Of a stretch of 34,687 nucleotides of DNA, positions 7,763 to 16,578 are shown one piece after another. Both the position numbers and the translations under genes were made by a program. The notes under the pieces are model-generated. The model made no database searches. It worked only from the letters and a program-made list of their open reading frames with translations, and was not told where the DNA came from. The stretch is from the NCBI GenBank assembly GCA_012719545.1, contig JAAYAD010000050.1, positions 1 through 34,687 of the forward strand, given 5' to 3'. How positions within the stretch are numbered: the first letter of the stretch is position 1; every line of letters begins with the position of its first letter. This DNA comes from Clostridiaceae bacterium. Lineage in GTDB: Bacteria; Bacillota; Clostridia; DSM-8532.

Positions 7763-8338
7763 GATTCTTGACAGAAGCATATCAAACGGTATCCACAAGA
7801 ACGAAAGTCCCAAAAGAGCGGCAAAGATCCCTTCTGCCAGCCTATAAAAACGTTTGACACGAAATTTATCGGGCTTTCCGGGATTCACCCAAATACGATA
7901 AGTTTTTCGTGTATCAAAATGTTTTTTAATATATTTGGGTTTGTAGTAATCATCTGAAGGGTGTTGATATATTTTCCCATCTACACTGTATGTAAATATA
8001 AGACTATGATAGACTATATTCCCTTTAGCATAATGAGCAAATATTGTGCCATTAAACTTTCCTTCATTTTTTTGTCGATAGCGAAAAACATCTATAATCA
8101 TTCCAAATCCCATAATGGAGACAAAACCGCCAAATGGAATAGCAATAATGGATACTACCAAAATCTCTGCGTTTAAATAAATGGCAACAGCCAGGGACAC
8201 ACCTATGAGCAGGAAAAGAATTGCCAGCCCGTAACCGATTTTACTATTCCAGGCCCAGCCTTTTATTATCGCTGCAAATAATATGAAACTCACAACAAAA
8301 GGTGCGATTACAAGAAAAACTGTTTCAGAAAAATCCAT
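7760..8338 (-). CDS. DUF3592-like small membrane protein
   Basis: The start taken is the ATG at 8338, eight bases after GGAGG. The frame reaches back to 8374 without a better site. The 192-residue product has three membrane segments in the first 85 residues and one near the C-terminus (about 165-185). Between them lies a soluble domain of about 75 residues with VYHSLIFTYSVDGKIY and YRIWVNPGKPDKFRV. This pattern resembles DUF3592 proteins, in which a variable outer or cytoplasmic beta domain sits between membrane helices. The family assignment is tentative and no function is known. The gene ends in TAG, which shows that TAG is an ordinary stop in this genome. It is transcribed toward the sigma operon but ends in its own terminator. 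Confidence 0.65.
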   Translation of the reverse strand: MDFSETVFLVIAPFVVSFILFAAIIKGWAWNSKIGYGLAILFLLIGVSLAVAIYLNAEILVVSIIAIPFGGFVSIMGFGMIIDVFRYRQKNEGKFNGTIFAHYAKGNIVYHSLIFTYSVDGKIYQHPSDDYYKPKYIKKHFDTRKTYRIWVNPGKPDKFRVKRFYRLAEGIFAALLGLSFLWIPFDMLLSRI

Positions 8339-8601
8339 ATATAAGCCTCCGTCCCTGCTCTTGTCTTTTTGCATAGAATCAAAACTAAATGATTTTGCAA
8401 AAAATTCTAAATTAAAATAATGGCGTACTTCATAGGTTATGCTACATAAAAACTCGGAGAAAAATTAATGGCCTGGCTCCCATTGAATTTAGGAATCAGA
8501 CCACTTTAGTCAGCATATTTCTTTGCTTTTACTCTGTTCACATGACAATGAGCAGTTCATTTCAGTCTTTTATATATCATGTATCCTTGTTTGCATCTAA
8601 A

Positions 8602-9513
8602 TTAATTTGACAGCTCCTTAATTGATGTCACAAGGGAAGACAGATTCTGAATTTCAGAAGGAATGATAATTTTGGTTGCCTTGCCGTCAGCTGCTTTTTC
8701 AAAGGCCTCAAGGCTGCGAATAGCAATAACTTCCTTGCTTAACTCCTGTTCCTTAATCATTCTGAGACCCTGAGCAGTAGCGTTCTGAACCTTAAGGATT
8801 GCCTCCGCCTGACCTTCAGCTTCTCTGATGGCAGCTTCCTTTTTAGCTTCGGCACGCAAAATAGCAGCTTCCTTTTCAGCTTCAGCTTCAAGAATCATAG
8901 CCTGCTTCTTACCTTCAGCAACAAGGATATTTGCAGTCTTCTCACCTTCTGCCTTCAAAATTGCTTCACGTCTTTCACGCTCAGCGCGCATCTGTTTCTC
9001 CATGGCATTTTGGATATCCTTGGGAGGTATAATGTTCTTAACCTCTACACGGTTAATCTTAATACCCCATGGATCTGTTGCCTCATCCAAAATAATGCGC
9101 ATTTTATTATTGATTATGTCACGGGATGTAAGGGTTTCATCCAGTTCCAGGTCACCAATGATATTACGCAGAGTGGTGGCTGTCAGAGTCTCAATAGCAA
9201 GGAGAGGACGATCAACTCCATATGTGTAAAGCTTCGGATCGGTAATCTGGAAATAAACCACTGTGTCAATCTGCATTGTTACATTATCCTTGGTGATAAC
9301 AGGCTGAGGTGCAAAATCAAGTATTTTTTCCTTAAGGGATACCTTATTTGCAATCTTATCAATAAGGGGCAACTTAAAATGGATACCTACACCCCAGGTT
9401 TCCTTATATGCGCCTAATCTCTCGACGATATAGGTCATAGCCTGAGGTACAACCTTAATGTTCGTAACAATGAGTATAATGATAATTCCAAGTAAAATTA
9501 ATACTGCTTCCAT
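8602..9513 (-). CDS. qmcA: SPFH/Band 7 (slipin, QmcA-like) membrane protein
   Basis: The 303-residue protein has one N-terminal membrane segment (about 3-20) and a Band 7 domain at about 22-200 with VPQAMTYIVERLGAY and FKLPLIDKI. A long alanine- and glutamate-rich coiled coil follows at about 165-250, with KAEGEKTANILVAEGKKQAM-type repeats, and a C-terminal oligomerisation region. SPFH proteins form large membrane-attached rings linked to protein quality control and membrane microdomains. It lies 16 bases after the nfeD-like gene in one operon. Slipin and NfeD proteins are classic partners, and this short-NfeD/long-slipin pair resembles E. coli ybbJ-qmcA. The ATG follows GGAGG. The symbol is by similarity only. 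Confidence 0.88.
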   Translation of the reverse strand: MEAVLILLGIIIILIVTNIKVVPQAMTYIVERLGAYKETWGVGIHFKLPLIDKIANKVSLKEKILDFAPQPVITKDNVTMQIDTVVYFQITDPKLYTYGVDRPLLAIETLTATTLRNIIGDLELDETLTSRDIINNKMRIILDEATDPWGIKINRVEVKNIIPPKDIQNAMEKQMRAERERREAILKAEGEKTANILVAEGKKQAMILEAEAEKEAAILRAEAKKEAAIREAEGQAEAILKVQNATAQGLRMIKEQELSKEVIAIRSLEAFEKAADGKATKIIIPSEIQNLSSLVTSIKELSN

Positions 9514-9529
9514 ACAATAATACCTCCGT

Positions 9530-9973
9530 TTAATTTATTTGATCGGCAGCTTTTACAATAAGCTTAACTCCTTCAATTCCACAAATTACAACTTCCGTAT
9601 CCTTTAAAATGGGTTGTCCGGTTCTGCTTACAGCAGTCCAAATCTGACCTCTTACTTTAACCTGACCGGTCGAATGTTCTGTAATATCCATAATTACAAC
9701 GCCTCTGCCTCCGATTAAGGCATCAGCATTGGTTCTGTATCTTCCAACTCTGAGGTATTTTACGGCTACAGGCCTTGTGTAAATGAGAAGCACTGCAGAA
9801 ACAATCAAAAAAACAGCAATCTGCAGCCACAAGGGAAGGTTTAAAAGCGACAGGAAAAAGGCTACTAAAGATCCCGCAGCAAACCAGATAGTCGTCAGAT
9901 TTACGGTAGCAGCTTCAATTATTATAAGCAGCACCAGAATTCCAAGCCAGGTATAGGGAATATAACCTTCCAT
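9530..9973 (-). CDS. NfeD-family membrane protein
   Basis: The 147-residue protein has membrane segments at about 10-28, 32-50 and 52-70, followed by a soluble OB-fold domain at about 85-140. That domain contains GGRGVVIMDITEHSTGQVKVRGQIW. The OB-fold is the conserved C-terminal part of NfeD proteins, and the serine-protease domain of long NfeD versions is absent. It is the first gene of the nfeD-slipin operon, 16 bases upstream of the SPFH gene, and the two proteins are expected to act together at the membrane. The ATG follows AAGGAG. The length matches YbbJ-like short NfeD proteins. Confidence 0.85.
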   Translation of the reverse strand: MEGYIPYTWLGILVLLIIIEAATVNLTTIWFAAGSLVAFFLSLLNLPLWLQIAVFLIVSAVLLIYTRPVAVKYLRVGRYRTNADALIGGRGVVIMDITEHSTGQVKVRGQIWTAVSRTGQPILKDTEVVICGIEGVKLIVKAADQIN

Positions 9974-10050
9974 AACATTCTCCTTTCTATAAACTCCATA
10001 CTAATTTATTTTTTCTCAGTTCTGATTATGTTAATTATAAACGTACGATT

Positions 10051-11178
10051 TTAGTCAAAGCGTTTCAGATAGCATCTTCTACGGCGGTGTATCCTCGTAT
10101 TGTAATTTCTCCACATGGACTGGACGGCATGGTTAGTCTCAAGTTCAGGAGACGCAATGGCCCTTTTTACCCCATTTCTCAATGCTGTCCTTGTAAGTTC
10201 ATCCAGCATTACATAAGGTACTCCTTTTCCTTTAAGCTCAGGCTTAATGGCAACAAGATACAAATCAAGGGTGTCATTCTTCTTAATTGCTTTTAAAAAC
10301 CTGATAAATCCAAATGGAAAAAGACGACCCTTGCTTTTCTTCGCCGCTTCGGACAAAGACGGAATAATAATGCCAAATCCCGCAAGTTTTCCGTCCTGCC
10401 CCTTTATCAGACATATATAATCAACATTTACAAAGGAGAAAAACTGATTTACATAGGTCTTTACCTGCTTATCCGTGATGGGTACAACCCCGTAAAGGTG
10501 CTCATAAGCTTTATTCAGCATATCAAAAACTTCAGGTATGTAGGGTATAACATCCTTGTTTTTCTTTAAGGGCACCACAGATAAGCCATATTTTTCCTTG
10601 GCCTTTGAAGCCAGGGCACTTATCTTGGAAACTACATCCTTATCCTCAGGTATTGAAATATCAATTTCTATCCATTCGGCATCTTTAACATATCCGTATT
10701 TTTCAATATGTTCCTTGTAATAGGGATAATTATATATGGTTATAAATGTGCCCATTTCTTCAAAGCCTTCTACCAGCATTCCTTCCTTGTCCAGGTCGCA
10801 GAAACCCAGAGGGCCGTGAATGCCTTCCATACCTTTTTCCTTTGCCCAGGCTTCAACCGTATCAAAAAGGGCTTTTGAAACTTCATAATCATCTATAAAA
10901 TCTATCCATCCAAAACGTGCGTAGCGGTTTCCCCATTTGTTTATGTAGCTGTGATTAATAATTCCTGCAATTCTTCCCGCTACCTTGCCGTCCTTGTAAG
11001 CAAGCCACAGTTCCGCCTCACAGTAATCGAAAGCGGGATTCTTTTTCTTATTAAGAGTAAATTTCTCGTCAGAAATCAAAGGGGGTATCCAATACGGATT
11101 ATCTTTATATAACCTGAAGGGAAATGTGATAAATTCCTTAAGCTGCGAACCGTTAAGTACTTTTTCTATCTTTACCAT
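10051..11178 (-). CDS. GNAT-like acyltransferase family protein of unknown substrate
   Basis: The ATG at 11178 follows AAGGAG at good spacing and gives 375 residues. The frame extends ten codons further without a binding site. The protein opens with VKIEKVLNGSQLKEFITFPF, then NPYWIPPL, and has two halves that look like GNAT folds. One is at about 50-150 with LWLAYKDGKVAGRIAGI. The other is at about 250-345 with KLAGFGIIIPSL and AIKPELKGKGVPYVMLDEL, which resembles an acetyl-CoA binding turn. The C-terminus is very basic (HRRRRCYLKRF). The family is widespread in bacteria, but I know no substrate, so the acyltransferase role is inferred. It stands 77 bases upstream of nfeD. Confidence 0.7.
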   Translation of the reverse strand: MVKIEKVLNGSQLKEFITFPFRLYKDNPYWIPPLISDEKFTLNKKKNPAFDYCEAELWLAYKDGKVAGRIAGIINHSYINKWGNRYARFGWIDFIDDYEVSKALFDTVEAWAKEKGMEGIHGPLGFCDLDKEGMLVEGFEEMGTFITIYNYPYYKEHIEKYGYVKDAEWIEIDISIPEDKDVVSKISALASKAKEKYGLSVVPLKKNKDVIPYIPEVFDMLNKAYEHLYGVVPITDKQVKTYVNQFFSFVNVDYICLIKGQDGKLAGFGIIIPSLSEAAKKSKGRLFPFGFIRFLKAIKKNDTLDLYLVAIKPELKGKGVPYVMLDELTRTALRNGVKRAIASPELETNHAVQSMWRNYNTRIHRRRRCYLKRFD

Positions 11179-11301
11179 ATGTACACTCCTTAAGCTGTTC
11201 CGGAGCAATCAGTGATTCCATTATAACATGATTCAGGCAATATTAACAACTTTAACCTACCGAAAAAAGCCAATCTGAGGGTGAATATTGTGGTAAATCT
11301 T

Positions 11302-12255
11302 CTAAAGATCAGCTTTATAAATACTCCTTCTGTCAAGGGACCATACCGGATCCGAAAACTGTCCCGGGCTTAAGTTCTTTGTGGCATTTTGATAATCGTA
11401 AACCCTGGCATCAATAAGATCGATATGGTGCAGCAATTCAGCTTCAAGAAACATGGGCTTTTTGGGGCTTCCATATTCCGGTTCGTAGTGGTGGCTTACA
11501 ATCATGTGCTTTAACAGCAGCATTACCTCTTCGCTTGCTCCCACGATTTTTCCCGCATTCTCAAGCTCAAGCACTCCCATTACAATGTGGCCCAGAAGCT
11601 GGCCTGTCTTTGAGTACTCGGCAATTCCAAGTTCATTGCTTGAAAGTTCCCCAATTTTTGCCAAATCGTGAATAATTACCCCTGCAAATACAAGGTCGGT
11701 ATTTATCCCATCATATACTGAACATATGGCCTCTGCAAGACGCAGCATCCTTAAGATATGATAAAGCAGACCCCCTCTTATTGCATGATGGAGGCTTTTT
11801 GCAGCAGGATAATAAAGAAGCTTCTCCTCCTTTTGCTCAAGAAGAAGCATAACCACGTCGCGTATCTCGCTGTTCTTAATTTTTGCGGCGAAAGAATAGA
11901 TTTCTTCAAGCATATCATGGGGAGCAAGTGGCGCTGATGGAACAAACTCGCCAATGGTCAACTGAAGCTCTTCATCGGCAAGCTGTATTTTGTTCAGTGT
12001 CAGCTGCAGGGCATCCTTCCATGTATCAACCCTTGCATTGACACAATAAAGCTTATTCAGAACCAGAGACTTGAAATCCTCTTCACCGGCATCCCACCAT
12101 TTGGCCGATACTTCGCCGGTTTTATCAGAAAATACTATATCAAGATATGTTTTCTTATTGACAGATACTTTTAGCTCTGCGCTTTTTAATATATATATCC
12201 CGTTAATTACTTCCCCGTGCTTTAATTCCGAAATTCTTACTCCTTCATATTTCAT
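11302..12255 (-). CDS. yhaM: YhaM-type 3'-5' exoribonuclease with OB-fold and HD domain
   Basis: The ATG at 12255 is seven bases after GAGGG. The ATG two codons earlier would be too close. The 317-residue protein has an N-terminal OB-fold (about 10-95, with YLDIVFSDKTGEVSAKWWD). Its HD phosphohydrolase domain is at about 150-275, with HAIRGGLLYHILRMLRLAE, IIHDLAKIGE and HMIVSHH. This is the arrangement of B. subtilis YhaM, a metal-dependent exoribonuclease that also trims DNA ends. Length agrees with YhaM at about 314. It ends in TAG. The HD-GYP gene lies 87 bases upstream, in the same direction. A role in RNA turnover fits the nearby RNase Y gene, though the two are separated by four genes. 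Confidence 0.88.
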   Translation of the reverse strand: MKYEGVRISELKHGEVINGIYILKSAELKVSVNKKTYLDIVFSDKTGEVSAKWWDAGEEDFKSLVLNKLYCVNARVDTWKDALQLTLNKIQLADEELQLTIGEFVPSAPLAPHDMLEEIYSFAAKIKNSEIRDVVMLLLEQKEEKLLYYPAAKSLHHAIRGGLLYHILRMLRLAEAICSVYDGINTDLVFAGVIIHDLAKIGELSSNELGIAEYSKTGQLLGHIVMGVLELENAGKIVGASEEVMLLLKHMIVSHHYEPEYGSPKKPMFLEAELLHHIDLIDARVYDYQNATKNLSPGQFSDPVWSLDRRSIYKADL

Positions 12256-12342
12256 TGGCATACCCTCAATACATATACATATAGTTACATGTTAATTTTA
12301 CCTGATAATAATACCGAAAGCAAAAATAATCAGGCATGCCGC

Positions 12343-13407
12343 TTAAAAATCCCAGACATCAACAATGCGGCATTCGGGCTTTCTGGAAAGGTCACGTTCA
12401 ATGTATCTTGACAGCTTGTTTCCTTTTGCGTCAAAGAGTATGCGAACAACGGGACGGTTGGGCATAACATGATTGTATTCAGAAATTATTCCCTTTTCAC
12501 CCGTATTGAGAATAACGCCTGTACCTATGGGATAATTGGCGATATGCTGAAAGAAAGCCTTCAGAATCCGGCTGTCAAAGTGCTTGTCTGAAAGGGAGTA
12601 CATATAGTCAATTACGTGGGATGGATGCATTCCTTTGCGATAACTTCTTGTGGTAGTCAAGGCATCATATACATCTGCCACAGCCGTTATCCTGGCAGCC
12701 AAAGGAATGTCCCTGCCTTTAAGGCTGTAGGGATATCCGCTTCCGTCAACCCGCTCATGGTGATAAAGGGCAATAGAATGAGCCATGGGGCCTATTCCCG
12801 GTGAATTTCTTAGAATATCATAGCCGTAAAAAGTATGCCTTTTTACTTCTTCATATTCACTCAAAGTAAGGACGGATGGTTTATCGAGAAGCTTTTTATC
12901 AATCATGACTTTTCCAACGTCATGGAGAAGCGAGCCTATGCCAAGATCTTTAAGGCTCTCCCGGGAAAAGTCCAGAGTAATTCCTGTTATTAACGAAAAG
13001 ATTGATACGTTTACGCTGTGAGAAAAGGTGTAGTCGTCTATTGAACGGATATCTGACAAGTTTATGATTACATCATCGCTCTTTAAGATTTCGGTCAGCA
13101 GCTTTTCAATAAGTTCAGTAACCTTATTAACATCAACGGAGGTTTTTATTTCAGGCAAGGTCATCATAGCTTTTACCTGGGATTTAACCATTGTCAGAAT
13201 CTCTTCCTTAATGGTTTCAGGCACAGCTATACCCTGTGACATTTCATCTTCAATATAAACCTCGGTGATACCATAATCCAATAGCTTTTTTATTACTCGG
13301 GATGTTAATACCGTTCCGGCAGTAAGCAGAACGTCATTATCCAACGTAAATATGGTACGTGCAAGTATGCTGCCATTAATACTGTCACCCAGGCCGACCT
13401 TCCTCAC
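12343..13407 (-). CDS. HD-GYP domain protein, probable cyclic-di-GMP phosphodiesterase
   Basis: Translation starts at GTG 13407, ten bases after AGGAGG. The 354-residue protein has an N-terminal segment of about 115 residues without a recognised sensor domain. The HD-GYP domain follows at about 130-300, with the metal-binding LLHDVGKVMI (HD at about 162), the HHERVDGSGYP signature at about 214-224 and VADVYDALTTTRSYRKG. The signature residues are all present, so it should hydrolyse cyclic-di-GMP. The last 50 residues form a small beta domain (about 305-350). No membrane segment is visible, so it is cytoplasmic. It lies alone between phosphohexomutase and yhaM. Confidence 0.85.
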   Translation of the reverse strand: MRKVGLGDSINGSILARTIFTLDNDVLLTAGTVLTSRVIKKLLDYGITEVYIEDEMSQGIAVPETIKEEILTMVKSQVKAMMTLPEIKTSVDVNKVTELIEKLLTEILKSDDVIINLSDIRSIDDYTFSHSVNVSIFSLITGITLDFSRESLKDLGIGSLLHDVGKVMIDKKLLDKPSVLTLSEYEEVKRHTFYGYDILRNSPGIGPMAHSIALYHHERVDGSGYPYSLKGRDIPLAARITAVADVYDALTTTRSYRKGMHPSHVIDYMYSLSDKHFDSRILKAFFQHIANYPIGTGVILNTGEKGIISEYNHVMPNRPVVRILFDAKGNKLSRYIERDLSRKPECRIVDVWDF

Positions 13408-13605
13408 AGAGTTTTATCCTCCTGTATAGTAATCCGTTATCTTTTGTAAATTTAAGCCTGCCAACCTTCTATGTTCCTGATAGGCCTGATGAATAATCAA
13501 AACCTTGCCGACATATTATAAAACCTGTTGCAGAACTCTGATTCAATGCGCGATACTCTTGTCTGATATATCGGTTTTAGGGCATAAAAGCTTAATATTT
13601 TAGAA

Positions 13606-13632
13606 GATAGCTGCCTTAAAAAGGCAGCTATC
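13606..13632 (-). terminator. Terminator of the rny-ymdB-spoVS-pgcA block
   Basis: A perfect 12-base-pair stem, GATAGCTGCCTT at 13606-13617 with 13621-13632, lies 3 bases beyond the phosphohexomutase stop. The minus strand continues with TTCTAAAATATT, which gives only a weak T tract. Confidence 0.75.
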
Positions 13633-13635
13633 AAA

Positions 13636-15369
13636 TTATTCCAATAAAGGCTTTACAACTCCCAGTACATCCTCCCTGAAAGAATCAAGTCCCTTTTGTG
13701 CTCCTTCCAAAGAATCGGATGAAACACCGTAATAAATCTTGATTTTCGGTTCAGTACCCGATGGTCTTACACAGAACCAGTTGCCATTAGTCATACGGTA
13801 GTAAAGTACATTTGATTTAGGCAGGTCAAGGGCTCTTGTTGCGCCAGTTTCCAAATCAACGCAAACCTGCTTCTCATAATCAAATACTTCTCTTACTTTG
13901 GAGTTTCCAAATTCCTTGGGGTTATTCTCCCTTAAGGTTGCCATTGCATTTGATATCTTTTCAATTCCCTCCTTGCCCTTTAAGGTAAAGGAATCGATGC
14001 CTTCTCTTACATATCCGTACTTGTTGAATAACTCAAGAAGCCCTTCATAAAGGTTCATGCCCCTTGATTTATACCAGGCATAAACTTCAGCAATGAGCAT
14101 TGAGGCAACTACTGCATCCTTATCACGGGCATGTGTTCCGGCCAAATATCCATAGCTTTCTTCAAACCCAAAGAGGAACTTTTTCTTTCCTGTATCATCA
14201 AGAAGCCTTATCTGTTCACCAATAAATTTGAACCCGGTCAACACGTCAATGAGCTCTACGCCGTAATAATCTGTAATCTTGCGGGCAAGCGCGCTGGATA
14301 CGATTGTCTTTACCACAAAAGCGTTTGAGGGAAGTTCCCCTTTCTCTTTCTTCTGGGAAAGAATGTATTCCAAAAGGAGGCATCCTGTCTGGTTTCCTGT
14401 AAGGGTTATATATTCACCGCTGCTGTCCTTAACAACAACGCCCACACGGTCCGCATCAGGATCGGTGCCTATGATAAGATCAACACCTTCCTTTTTGGCC
14501 ATATTTATTGCAATTTCAAAGGCAGCTTTTTCTTCAGGGTTGGGATACTTGACTGTTGAAAAGTTGGGATCAGGAAGCTCCTGCTCCTTAACAACCTCAA
14601 CATTTTCAAATCCTATATCCTTGAGTATTCTTCTTACCGGCTTATTGCCAGTGCCATGAAGAGGCGTATAAATAATTCTTGCATCCTTGCCATACTTCAA
14701 TGACAGTTCAGGGTTTACACATACCTTTTTTAGAGCTTCATTATAGGCATCGTCAATCTCCTTGCCTATAACAACAAGAAGTCCCTTTTTTACAGCTTCA
14801 TCATAATCCATAGGCTGAATTGTGGTAATATCGGTAACGGCATTGACCTCTTCTATAACCATATCGGATTCTTTTGGAGGAAGCTGGCAACCATCGCTGC
14901 CATAGGCTTTGAATCCGTTATATTCCTTGGGATTATGGCTCGCAGTTATTACAACTCCTCCGGCACAATCAAGATGCCTTACCGCAAAGGAAAGCTCCGG
15001 AGTAGGCCTTAATTCGTCAAAAAGATAAGCTTTAATTCCGTTTCCGGCCATAACCAAAGCTGTCTCCAAAGCAAATTCAGAAGAGAAACGGCGTGAATCA
15101 TAAGCTATTGCAACACCCTTAGATGCCAGGCCCTGCTTCTTGATGTATGTTGCAAAGCCCTGAGCCGCCTTACGAACAGTGTACTTATTCATGCGGTTGG
15201 TTCCTGCGCCTATAACGCCGCGCATACCACCGGTGCCGAATTCCAGCTCCCTGTAAAAACGATCTTCAATTTCTTTTTCGTTTCCCTCTATAGCCAATAG
15301 CTCCGTTCTGGTTTCCTCATCGAAATAGCTGTTTTCAATCCAAAACCGGTAATTTTCCCTGTAACTCAC
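13636..15369 (-). CDS. pgcA: Phosphoglucomutase/phosphomannomutase
   Basis: The start is GTG at 15369 (VSYRENYRFW), six bases after GGAGAG. The open frame reaches back 12 codons to 15405 with no binding site. The 577 residues fit the alpha-D-phosphohexomutase family of about 575-580. The catalytic serine loop TASHNPKEYNG is near residue 140. The metal-binding DPDADRVG loop is near 300, the sugar-binding GFEESYGY near 400 and the phosphate-binding RPSGTEPKIKIY near 533. It interconverts hexose 1- and 6-phosphates, feeding UDP-glucose and cell-wall polymers. It is the last gene of the block that starts at rny. The match to B. subtilis PgcA is by length and motifs. Confidence 0.92.
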   Translation of the reverse strand: MSYRENYRFWIENSYFDEETRTELLAIEGNEKEIEDRFYRELEFGTGGMRGVIGAGTNRMNKYTVRKAAQGFATYIKKQGLASKGVAIAYDSRRFSSEFALETALVMAGNGIKAYLFDELRPTPELSFAVRHLDCAGGVVITASHNPKEYNGFKAYGSDGCQLPPKESDMVIEEVNAVTDITTIQPMDYDEAVKKGLLVVIGKEIDDAYNEALKKVCVNPELSLKYGKDARIIYTPLHGTGNKPVRRILKDIGFENVEVVKEQELPDPNFSTVKYPNPEEKAAFEIAINMAKKEGVDLIIGTDPDADRVGVVVKDSSGEYITLTGNQTGCLLLEYILSQKKEKGELPSNAFVVKTIVSSALARKITDYYGVELIDVLTGFKFIGEQIRLLDDTGKKKFLFGFEESYGYLAGTHARDKDAVVASMLIAEVYAWYKSRGMNLYEGLLELFNKYGYVREGIDSFTLKGKEGIEKISNAMATLRENNPKEFGNSKVREVFDYEKQVCVDLETGATRALDLPKSNVLYYRMTNGNWFCVRPSGTEPKIKIYYGVSSDSLEGAQKGLDSFREDVLGVVKPLLE

Positions 15370-15438
15370 ACACAACTCTCCTTCGTAAAACTGCTTTATA
15401 TACATATATAAATATTAGATATCAACTTATTGCTTTAT

Positions 15439-15708
15439 TTAAACATATCTTTTAGGCTCTACCTTAAGTCTTATAGCAGTTCGGCTTTCACCATCCACCT
15501 CAACCTCTGAAAATGCCGGTGAGCATACAAGCTCAATACCAAGAGGAGCTAAAAAACCACGGGCGATAGCTATTGCCTTAACGGCCTGATTCAATGCGCC
15601 CGCACCAATTGATTGAACCTCCACAACACCTTTTTCCCGGATTACCCCCGAAATAGCACCAGCAACAGAATTAGGGTTGGACTTTGATGAAACCTTCAAC
15701 AAATCCAT
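15439..15708 (-). CDS. spoVS: Stage V sporulation protein S
   Basis: The 89-residue protein matches SpoVS over its whole length, starting MDLLKVSSKSNPNSVAGAI with GAGALNQAVKAIAIARGFLA in the middle. SpoVS is a small Alba-like protein needed for septation and coat steps during spore formation. The ATG follows GGAGG. It begins 23 bases after ymdB ends. The order rny-ymdB-spoVS is conserved in many Firmicutes, which supports the call and places the organism among sporulating lineages. Confidence 0.95.
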   Translation of the reverse strand: MDLLKVSSKSNPNSVAGAISGVIREKGVVEVQSIGAGALNQAVKAIAIARGFLAPLGIELVCSPAFSEVEVDGESRTAIRLKVEPKRYV

Positions 15709-15731
15709 TTCAAACTACCTCCGAAAACTCA

Positions 15732-16526
15732 TCAGTCTTTCTTTTTATAATAATCTGTTATTCTTTTTATTTCCATAGCCTTTCTTGTTTCTTTGTCTAT
15801 TGTAATAATTACGGCGTTGAACTGTCCTCTTCCTTCTGCAACCTCATGCTGAACGGGAAGACCCAGGGTAAATTTTCGTAAAATAAGGTTCTTTGCAATA
15901 CCTATTACGCCGTCAGCGGGGCCTGTCATGCCCACATCTGTAATATAGGCAGTACCATTATCCAATATTTTTTCATCGGCTGTCTGGACGTGGGTGTGAG
16001 TTCCTACAAGACATGATACACGCCCGTCAACATAATAAGCCATTGCAATTTTTTCGCTGGTTGCTTCTCCATGAAAGTCCACAAGTATAATATCTGCCTG
16101 CCCCTTCAAATAGGAAAGCTCCCTGTCAATGGTTTGAAAGGGGCAATCAACATTATTATCCATATAAACACGCCCCAGAAGGTTTACAACCGCGAGGCGT
16201 ATACCATTCTTCTCAATAACAAGACGGCCTTTTCCGGGAACACCCTTTGGATAGTTCGCCGGCCTGACAATTTTTATTCCTGAATCAATAAAGTTCAGTA
16301 TTTCCTTTCTGGCCCATGTGTGGTTGCCCATGGTGATTACATCGATGCCACAGTCAAATATTTCATGGGCGGTATTATAGCTTATCCCCTTTCCTCCTGC
16401 CGCATTTTCTCCGTTTGCAATACAGAAGTCGGGCTTGTATGTTTTTATGATATCTGGCATTTTTGCTTTAAGTGTCTCTCTTCCAAGCTCACCAAAAACA
16501 TCACCAACAAACAGGATTTTTAACAA
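15732..16526 (-). CDS. ymdB: YmdB-family metallophosphoesterase (2',3'-cAMP phosphodiesterase)
   Basis: The start is TTG at 16526, six bases after GGAAG, and it gives 264 residues, the usual family length. All family motifs are visible: GDVFGELGRE near residue 8, NGENAAGGKG near 39, MGNHTW near 65, DFHGEATSEK near 149 and GTHTHVQTAD near 175. These supply the two-metal centre. In B. subtilis YmdB hydrolyses 2',3'-cyclic nucleotides and affects the choice between motility, biofilm and sporulation. It lies between rny and spoVS. A hairpin at 16548-16571 separates it from rny, and with the weak TTG start this suggests lower expression than its neighbour. Confidence 0.93.
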   Translation of the reverse strand: MLKILFVGDVFGELGRETLKAKMPDIIKTYKPDFCIANGENAAGGKGISYNTAHEIFDCGIDVITMGNHTWARKEILNFIDSGIKIVRPANYPKGVPGKGRLVIEKNGIRLAVVNLLGRVYMDNNVDCPFQTIDRELSYLKGQADIILVDFHGEATSEKIAMAYYVDGRVSCLVGTHTHVQTADEKILDNGTAYITDVGMTGPADGVIGIAKNLILRKFTLGLPVQHEVAEGRGQFNAVIITIDKETRKAMEIKRITDYYKKKD

Positions 16527-16545
16527 AAAATTCTTCCTTTCAAAA

Positions 16546-16571
16546 GACAGGAAGCGTTTTCACGCTTCCTG
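16546..16571 (-). terminator. Hairpin between rny and ymdB
   Basis: CAGGAAGCG at 16548-16556 pairs perfectly with CGCTTCCTG at 16563-16571. On the minus strand TCTTTT follows and then the ymdB ribosome binding site. It could be a partial terminator or an RNA-processing stem within the operon. Confidence 0.6.
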
Positions 16572-16578
16572 CCATAAA

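Noticed and set aside
8339..8601. Possible gene remnant or RNA between the DUF3592-like gene and the slipin gene
   Set aside because: No open frame, stable stem or recognisable remnant was seen.
8828..9229. Plus-strand open frames opposite the slipin coiled coil
   Set aside because: They are alanine- and serine-rich mirror frames of the repetitive KAEGE-type codons and have no start signals.
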